Assembly: GCF_002915595.1 (NCBI RefSeq)
Contig: NZ_PQGG01000026.1
Span: 1 to 64,000, forward strand
Direction of reading: 5' to 3'
Source: Zhongshania marina
GTDB taxonomy: Bacteria; Pseudomonadota; Gammaproteobacteria; Pseudomonadales; Spongiibacteraceae
DNA: 64,000 bases
This document shows positions 40,146-48,600 of this stretch, in pieces (the first letter of the stretch is position 1; the number at the start of each line of letters is the position of its first letter). Position numbers and translations under genes: made by a program. The notes beneath the pieces are model-generated. The model made no database searches and was not told where the DNA came from. It saw nothing but the letters and a program-made list of their open reading frames with translations.

Positions 40146-41036
40146 ATGACTAATGATCTTCCAATACTTAATAGCTATACGAGCGCAAAATCACATGCGG
40201 AATCGTTATCCCAAAAATTAGTAGATAAATATGGCGTTAATACCGATGTCTCTCAATCTACCGTCAATTTCAGGTCTGTTCTGGACAACATTAAAGTTCC
40301 TGATGCCGAGAGTGTGTTGGCGTCTGGGAATAAAGAAGACATTACCGATTACTATAACTTGGTAACCGTGCTAAAAAAGGGCCAAAACGCTGACTTCATG
40401 ACGACAGAAGATGTATTAACGCGCCGTGCTAATGACCATTTTGGCTATGACTCAGGTGAGCTTGAAGTAGCAGCGCAACAGTTTAAAGACTGGTACTACC
40501 AAGCGCGAGAAGATAGTTACAATGGTGCGCTGCCCTCACAGCTTACGGTAGATGGTTATTTGAAATTCTCCTCTGGTGAGATCAGCAATTACGAAGACTA
40601 CCTTTCTTATGCTGACAATCTTCGCTCCGGAAGACTAAGGGAGGCTAACGAAACTGCCGAAATGAGGCGGCAACTAGACCTAGAAGTCGGGCATTATACT
40701 CGACGGGAAATGGAGCTGACTTCACAAGCTAACACGGGTGCCAAAAAAGCTATTGTTCACGCAGAGGCAAACGCTGAACAGCAAATTACAGATGCTCTAG
40801 TCACGCAGGGTGTAGATAAGGCGGCAGCCATGCAAACGGCTACTAGCCTCGTGTTTCATGGCATGCAATACCGCCTTGAACCGTCAAGCAATCAACAAAC
40901 CCAATTAACAAGTAAAATGACACTCAGCTCAGTAGTAGGCGCCATCTCTCAGTTTGACAAAGCGATGCCAGAATCCATTAACTGGCAAGAAATACTCGAT
41001 AAAGTGAAGGATCAAACTACCACAAGAAGCCGCTAA
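40146..41036 (+). CDS. Hypothetical protein, unrecognised
   Basis: Soluble-looking 296-aa protein with no signal peptide, membrane helix or motif I recognise. The first half is mixed, with repeated acidic and aromatic residues (DITDYYNLVTVLKKGQ, FKDWYYQAREDSYNG). Residues about 190-245 are Ala/Gln-rich and probably helical (AIVHAEANAEQQITDALVTQ). It is more AT-rich than the core genes. It sits alone between REPIN clusters 3 and 4 next to sapC, so it may be part of the surface-protein locus or a transferred gene. The frame is long and uninterrupted, which supports a real gene. Confidence 0.6.
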   Translation: MTNDLPILNSYTSAKSHAESLSQKLVDKYGVNTDVSQSTVNFRSVLDNIKVPDAESVLASGNKEDITDYYNLVTVLKKGQNADFMTTEDVLTRRANDHFGYDSGELEVAAQQFKDWYYQAREDSYNGALPSQLTVDGYLKFSSGEISNYEDYLSYADNLRSGRLREANETAEMRRQLDLEVGHYTRREMELTSQANTGAKKAIVHAEANAEQQITDALVTQGVDKAAAMQTATSLVFHGMQYRLEPSSNQQTQLTSKMTLSSVVGAISQFDKAMPESINWQEILDKVKDQTTTRSR

Positions 41037-41090
41037 GTTAAGCCAGACCGCTAAACCAAATAGTTATAATTATCGACTCTTACAAACCCC

Positions 41091-41250
41091 AAGGAGCGGG
41101 CCAGCCCAGGCTGCCCTCTCTTGCTACGCAATTCACCCTGGCTGACCTCGATTACCATAAACGACAAACCGAGCGTAATTCATCGGCCTCAGCCAAGGTG
41201 AATTGCGGCTTTATCGCAAGAGAAGGTGGCCTGGGCCAGCGGCCTCCTAT
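41091..41250. repeat. REPIN-like element, long-long form (cluster 4)
   Basis: A single 160-bp palindromic element with expanded loops in both REP arms. The left arm reads AAGGAGCGGGCCAGCCCAGG onward and the right arm ends GGCCAGCGGCCTCCTA. The rest of the gap 41037-41591 is AT-rich and holds the presumed sapC promoter, which I could not place. Confidence 0.85.
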
Positions 41251-41591
41251 AAATTACCAATCACAAACAAATGACCACGATCGCATTGATTTCCGTAGAG
41301 GCAGAACAAACCAAGATTGCGTCAATTGTGAGGTCTAGCCGCAAATGCCTATTCATTTATTCTAATCCTTCAGCACACTATCTGTTATATTTAATTTTTA
41401 ACTACTGCATGGCGATACGATAATTGTAGACTGTTAATATTAGCCCCGTCAGTGGGATTAAATTACTACTACCCCAAATATTTGCCGCCGGCATTACCCC
41501 TAGTCATTTTATTGCGCGATAAAATAACTGCAGGGTTAAGATCTATCGCTTTTCCATCAACCATTTCATTCATTGAATATCGAGGCAGAAA

Positions 41592-42350
41592 GTGACATCT
41601 ATTGTACCCGTTACCAAGGATAGGCATACCAATTTACGATGGATCCCTATCCATGATTTTAGGCCGTTAATCAACAGCGGTTTCGTTACACTGCTCAATA
41701 GCGAGTTAGCACAAGTTGCTCGCCACTATACTTTTGGGTTTTGCCGACGTAACGATGATTTCATTGCAACCTGCATTTTAGGAGTTGGTGACAAACCGCA
41801 TTTATTTCTTAATGAAGACGGAAGCTGGTTAGAAAATCACTACATCCCAGCGAAATTAAGAGTACTACCTTTTCACTTAGAACCTGGTGCTGAGAACGGC
41901 AAATCTACTCTATGTATAGATGAAAAGTTGGGGCTTTCTTCTCACTCAAGCGAAGGAAATCATTTTTTTACTGAGGGTAAGCCTTCACCAGCCCTAAGAG
42001 AAATCATGAACTTAATTCAGCACATACAACTGGATCAAAAAGCTTCCGACAAAGCCTTTCGAGCCCTTGCTTCCGCAGGCCTTTTAATGCCTTGGGGTGT
42101 TGACTTAAACCTTGGTAAATTTAATGCAACGCTCAACGGATTCTATCAGGTTAACACCGAGCTTTTGGCCTCACTGCCCGGCAAAGACCTTGAAGAGCTC
42201 AACCAACTTGGCGCATTAAATGCTGCATTTCTCCAGATTTTTTCAATGCAGCATATTGATACTCTACAATCGAAATTTACACAAACAGAAAGCGACGAAC
42301 CTAATAGCTCACCATTCTCTTCTGGTGAAAGTGATAAAATTCCTGTTTGA
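41592..42350 (+). CDS. SapC family protein
   Basis: Protein of 252 aa matching the SapC (PF07277) pattern: an N-terminal VPVTKDRHTNLRW, then QVARHYTFGFCRR, a LFLNEDGSWLENHYIP segment, ALREIMNLIQHI, and LNGFYQVNTELLASLPG near the C-terminus. The name comes from the Campylobacter fetus S-layer export cluster, but the biochemical role is unknown. Its place between two giant RTX proteins and near a type I secretion operon fits a role with surface-layer-like proteins. The last about 25 residues are a low-complexity Ser/Glu tail. Confidence 0.85.
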   Translation: MTSIVPVTKDRHTNLRWIPIHDFRPLINSGFVTLLNSELAQVARHYTFGFCRRNDDFIATCILGVGDKPHLFLNEDGSWLENHYIPAKLRVLPFHLEPGAENGKSTLCIDEKLGLSSHSSEGNHFFTEGKPSPALREIMNLIQHIQLDQKASDKAFRALASAGLLMPWGVDLNLGKFNATLNGFYQVNTELLASLPGKDLEELNQLGALNAAFLQIFSMQHIDTLQSKFTQTESDEPNSSPFSSGESDKIPV

Positions 42351-42585
42351 ATAACTAGATAAACAAATTTTAAATTCAGGGCACAAACTTGCACCATAAC
42401 TAGTTATTTAGAAGTAGATAACGGTGAGTAATGCCCTGATTACCGTTTACACAAACACCATTTAAAGCCTTAGCTCTAGCATGTATTCACCTCCCTCAAT
42501 ACGACAACTTCTTATCTTTTTGCGCCCTACGTCATTGCATCCATATCAAATTTTGCTGCCAATTAATTAGCTAACCTAAATTTTT

Positions 42586-42616
42586 TGTAAAAAAAAGGCC
42601 GCTAAAAAGCGGCCTT
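42586..42616 (-). terminator. Terminator of the 2,891-aa giant gene
   Basis: On the minus strand an 8-bp stem (AAGGCCGC / GCGGCCTT) with a TTTTTA loop runs into a T tract, 25 bp after the stop. Confidence 0.9.
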
Positions 42617-42641
42617 ATAAGTCGTGCGGTGTTATCCCGTT

Positions 42642-45600
42642 TTACACTACAACGAACTGAGCTGGGTTATCACCAAGCGCAACAGCTTGCAGCATATTTC
42701 CTGCTACGTCAGTCACTGCACCTACATCAAACGCTACATCGAGAACATCAGTAGCCACAAAGTCAAATGCTGATACCACCTCGAGGTTTCCAGCGCCGTT
42801 AACAGTAGCACTCGTAACACCAACCAAAGCACCATTCACATACAGATCAATCAACGAAGCGCTAGCGGTACCAAGATCTTCAACAAAATCTATGATGAAG
42901 GTATCAGTAGCTGCGTCCGCTGAAGCGAAGGCAGCAGGTGCCACAGGCGCAGTTGAGTCCTCAGTCCATGCTGCCGCATTGCTTCCGACTGCACTTGTGT
43001 TACCCGCTTCATCAGTTTGTTGAACTTGGATGTTACCAGCAGCATAGGCAGTATCATCAGCCATGTTGAAGCTGCTACCAGCTCCTGCAGACCAAGTAGC
43101 ACCGTTATCCAAGCTGAACTGCCACGTTGCGTTAGCCTCCAAGCCAGCCACGTTCACCTGATTGTCGGTAGTGATACCGTCGGCATTTGACGAACCGGTA
43201 TCTGTGTTCAATGTCAAGGTTGGGGCCGCAGGATTTGTAGAGTCCTCCGTCCATGCTACCGCATTGCTTCCGGCTGCACTTACATTACCCGCCAAATCAG
43301 TTTGCTGAACTTGGATGTTACCAGCAGCATAGGCAGTGTCGTCAGCCATATTAAAGCTGGTGCCTACACCCGCCTGCCAGGTTGTACCGCTATCCAAGCT
43401 GTACTGCCAAGTGGCTGTACCTTCCAAACCAGCAACGTTAATAACGTTATCGCTTGTAACACCGTCTGCAGGGCCTGTATCGGAGTTCAAGGACAAAGTT
43501 GGTGCAATCGGAGCAGTAGAGTCCTCGGTAAACGCAGCTGCATTACTACCAATCGCGCCCTGATTACCTGCTACATCTGTCTGACGAGCCTGAATTTGCC
43601 CTACGGCATAAACCGTGTCATCAGCCATGTTAATCGTGCTGCCAACACCCGCCTGCCAAGTCGCACCGCCATCTAGGCTGTACTCCCAAGTTGAGGCGCC
43701 ACCTTCCAGACCACCAACGTTGATAACATTATCGTTAGTAATGCCATCTGCTCCGTTAGCACCCGAATCAGTGTTCAAGGCAAATGTAAGCGGTGCAGGA
43801 GCCAACGAATCTTCGCTCCAAGCAATCCCGTTAGCACTAGTAGCACTTAAATTTCCAGCCACGTCTGTCTGACGAACTTGAACACCACCAGCAGCGTAGT
43901 TAGTGTTGTCAGCTAGGTTGAAACTTGTACCTACACCGGCAACCCAAGTAACGCCATTATCAAGACTGAATTCCCAAGTACCGCCGGCTTCCAACCCAGT
44001 CACATTAACTTCGTTGTCACTGGTAATGCCATCTACATTGGATACTCCGGTGTCATTGTCTAGTGCAATAGTTGGAGCAGCAACTGTAGAATCCTCAGTC
44101 CATGCAATCGCATTACTTCCAGCACCACTTAGGTTACCCGCCAAATCTGTTTGACGAACTTGGATCTGACCTGCCGCGTAAGCTGTATCGGACGCCATAT
44201 TAAAGCCAGCACCAACACCTGCAATCCAAGTAGTACCACCGTCTAAGCTGTATTCCCAAGTTGCACCCGCTTCTAAACCAGCAACATTAATGAGGTTGTC
44301 ATTGGTAATACCGTCAGCATTGTTAGCGCCTGAATCAGTGTTCAAGGAAAGTGCCGGAGCCGCTGGAGCAGAAGAGTCTTCTGTCCAAGGCGCACCATTA
44401 TTGCCTACCGCACTCAAATTACCAGCAGCGTCTGTTTGACGAACTTGAATCTGACCTGCCGCGTAAGCCGTATCGGATGCCATATTAAAGCTGCTACCAA
44501 CACCAGCTGTCCAATTAGCACCGCCATCCAAGCTATATTCCCAAGTAGCAGTGCCTTCCAAGCCAGCAACATTAATGACGTTGTCATTAGTAATGCCGTC
44601 AGCATTGTTAGCGCCTGAATCGCTGTTCAAAGCAAGTGTCGGAGCTGCTGGGGCAGAAGAATCCTCTGTCCAAGCAATGCCATTGCTACCTACTGGACTC
44701 ACATTACCGGAAACATCAGTTTGACGAACCTGTATTTGACCCGCAGCATAGCTAGTATCGTTAGCCATATTAAAGCTGGAACCTACACCCGCCACCCAAG
44801 TTGTACCGTTATCCAAGCTGTACTGCCAAGTTGCCGTTGCCTCAAGGCCTGTCACATTAACGACGTTATCACTGGTTAAGCCATCACCTACCGTACCAGT
44901 ATCGCTGTTCAGAGCGACTGTTGGGGCTACCGGCGAACTAGTATCTATAACTGTAACGGTGGTCGGCGCAGACATATCGGAACGAATTCCACTTGAATCT
45001 GTAACGAAAGCCCGAATGTTGTGGTTACCTTCTGCCAAGTCCAGCTGAACCGAGTAAGCTCCACCAGCCCCAGAAGTAACGACTACCGCATTTTCTCCAA
45101 GGTCATACACACCATCGTTATCAATATCGTCAAATACTGTGACCGTTTGATTGGCTTGGGCAGTAATACCAGAGAAATCAAGGTCAGTAGTGACGTTAGT
45201 AATATCGTCGTTATTAAGCGCACCAGAGTCATCTGAAGCTGCCAAGTCAGGTGCAGTTGGAGCATTTGGCTGAATAGCCGCACCGACGTTATTGACTTCA
45301 GTGTTCACGGTAAGTGCAGCAGCGCCGTCATCAACACCGCCCGCAGCAAGACTACCGGCAGGAACTAATGTGGTACCACCAATAGTCACACTAGTATTAA
45401 CGTCTGAACCAGTAACCGAAATTGGCTGTGGCATTGCTGCGATAATGGCTAGCTGCTGTGCATACGTCAGCGCAGATCCATCATCAGCGACAATTGTAAT
45501 GTTATGTGCAGTGTCACCACTTAAAACAATTTGCCCTACAGAAAGCACTTGAGACTGACTCATCGTCACAGACGAGTGAATCGTCACAGTTTCCACACCT

Positions 45601-48600
45601 ATTAATACAACGTCTGCCAAAACATTAGGCGCAGTCATATCGACAGTGCCGAATAGGTGGAGGTTATCATTACCAGCACCAGCGTCGATGACATCTCCAG
45701 CATTAGCTTCAGAACCAGAACGAACTGACAATAGGTCGTTGTATTGAAGAACCGGAGCAGAAGCACCTACAACACCAGCGCCTAATACGTTAGCGTTATA
45801 CCCGGCAACATCAGCCGCGGTGAGCGAACCAACAATAGTGAAAACATCATCACCAGCACCAGTTGTAATCTTATCTACACCTTGACCCAATCTGACGTGG
45901 TTATTGCCACCTGCAATATTAACATTATAGTTAACATCTCCAGCAGCAATGCTGTTAGCCGATGTTATAACAACATCGTTGATATCTGTGATGTCGCCAT
46001 CGCCATCGACGTCGATTGCTAACTGATCACCACTCGCATAGTAGGCATCTAGCAACACAGGTACGCCAGCTGTACCATCTAGAGAATTATCACCTGCACC
46101 AATTGAACCTACTGAAGCAAAACGACCTAAGTTTACGGTCGAACCGTTCGCAATCACTATACCGCCATTTGTCTGGTCAGCATTAATTGTTACGGTGTCT
46201 TTGCCAGTTTCAAAGTCAGTTATAACGTCTGCGCGAGACTCAGTAGATTCTGCTACAGCGTTAATAATGACGTTGTCTTTACCAGTACCTGTAGTAATGG
46301 TATCAACACCAAGACCACCAGTAATTTGGTCATTACCAGTACCAGCATCAATCGTATCCGCACCCGCTCCAGCAAAGATTGTGTCGTCGTCAGCACCTGA
46401 GTTAATAACATCATCGCCAGCCATGGTGATGATTGTATCGTCGCCAGCAAAGGTAGTTACGGTATCAACTTGTGAGCTACCAGTAATCATGTCGTTGTTA
46501 GCAGTACCCAAAACAGTGTGAGTAGCGTCAGTTTCTAAACCTGCGTTATAAGTCAAACCGCCGGTCAAGATAGATGCATCGTACTCAGCTGTCGTAACAG
46601 TGCCGTCGCCATCTGCGTCTTGGTCATTGTTTTCGATAGCAGAAGCATCGAAGGTGAATTTAGACTCAGACCAGTTGTCAGACACAACAACATTAATGCT
46701 ATCGTTGTCTTGTTCACCATTAAGCGCTACTGCATCAATCACGCCAGAAGCATCGGTATCGACTAAAGTGATTGTGTCAATTTCAGACACCTGCCCTGCC
46801 ACAACACCTTGCTGAACGCGAAGATCGAAAGTTCCTTCACCGTCTCCAGCGCCATCGCCTTCATAAATTGACGTTCCACCAGCAGCAAGCTCAGACACGG
46901 TAGCGGTAATAGCTACATCGGCTGAATTGTCGCCCGTGTTTTCAAAGTCAATACCTACACCGTCTTGCAGATTAACTTTGACATCTAAGTTAACGAGGTC
47001 TGTATCTGAATCTGAATCTTGGCTTTCGATAATCAGGTTAGTTGCGGCTCCTGCCACACCGGCCACACCATCATCTTTCGTACTAGCGTCGATGATCAGG
47101 TCGTTCTCGAAGTTTTCACCAATAGTCAGGTTGGTGTTTTGCGCACCGTTACCAGTCAGGTAAATCTCTTGCAGATTAGTCTTATCTTGAGCTGCTTCAT
47201 CAAGTACGACGCCATTGCTTTGCAGTGCACCGGTGTCATTATTGATTTCTAACTGCTCTAACGATACTAGACCTTCAAACACGTCATCGTCAGTGTTGCC
47301 ACTGATAGGTGCGTTAGAAGTACCTAGGGTATCATCGCCGCTGACGACTAGGCGGTCTGTACCTGCACCACCATCAACGTAATCAGCTTCGTCGGTTGCA
47401 TCAATCGCATCTGCGTCAGAACCGTCGTCTACATTGTCATCCGCGCGAACATCATCAGCAATCATATTGATGACATCGTCACCTGAACCAGTAGTGATTT
47501 CGTAGTTGTTAGCAGCATCTACAGTGATGTTGAAGTCAGCCGCGCCCATACCAGTAATGGTATCCGCATTAACATTTGTTACTACGATTGCGGTGCCGTC
47601 TTTAGAGTCGTTGATTGTGAGAGAGGTTTCTACTGCCAGCGAGCCCTCAATATAGTCATCGCTGTGACCAGCATCACCGAAGTTATTCATGTTGATAGCG
47701 TGTGATGCGCTGTCATTCAAATTGATAACCACGTTCTCAACCAGCATGTCGTCGTCATCGGTCGTTGACGCTGCGTCACCCACTGTATCAGTGGTTGTTG
47801 AGCCCATCATTAGCGACAAGTCAAATGACTCGCTACCAGCTTGAATGTCTAGTGCAAACACGTCGTCATGATCGCGCGCACCGTCTACATCAACATACAA
47901 AAATACGTCAGTAGTTGTGTCATCGACACGTAAACCGCCAGTCACGCCTGAAGCTTCATTAGCCTTCAGCGTTAACGCTATGTCTTCGCGGAAATTAAAC
48001 AAATCAAATTCAGTTGCCTGACCTGCTTCCCAAATCTCTGTAGCGGCGCTTTGACGCATACGCACTTCTTGAGAGTCGAGGTTGATGGTGGTCAACGCGG
48101 TGTCAAAACGCATCACGTCAGCGATGATTACACCGTCCAGTTCCCAGTCATCATTCTGAAGTTTTGCATCGCCTACTGCTAATGCAGTAGCGTTGTCGAT
48201 TTGGTTCGCGATAGTAAGATTGGCGGTTTCAATACCAGTGATATTGGCATCGACATCCCAATTAAACTCTTCTGCCGCAGTGTTGCCATCGTCAGCGGTG
48301 GTTGTGGTGTTTACTTGAACAAAGTCCAAAGCAGTAACGTTCATAACGTCATTGCCTGCACCGCCGTCAAGGAGAGCATCTTGCCCTACAATCAAAGTCG
48401 CGTTAAAGAATTGCGACTCAATAGTATCGCGGTCTTCATCTGTTTCATCGAAATTTGCAACGTCATTGCCTTCGCCTAACAGCAACTGTGCACCAAGAAG
48501 GTCAGCTGTGCCATCTGCTTTAACTTCTTTGGTTTGACCTGCGATAGCGCCGGCTGAAGTTTGGTTAAGCATGGTGTAGTTAGCGTTGGTATCACCTTCC

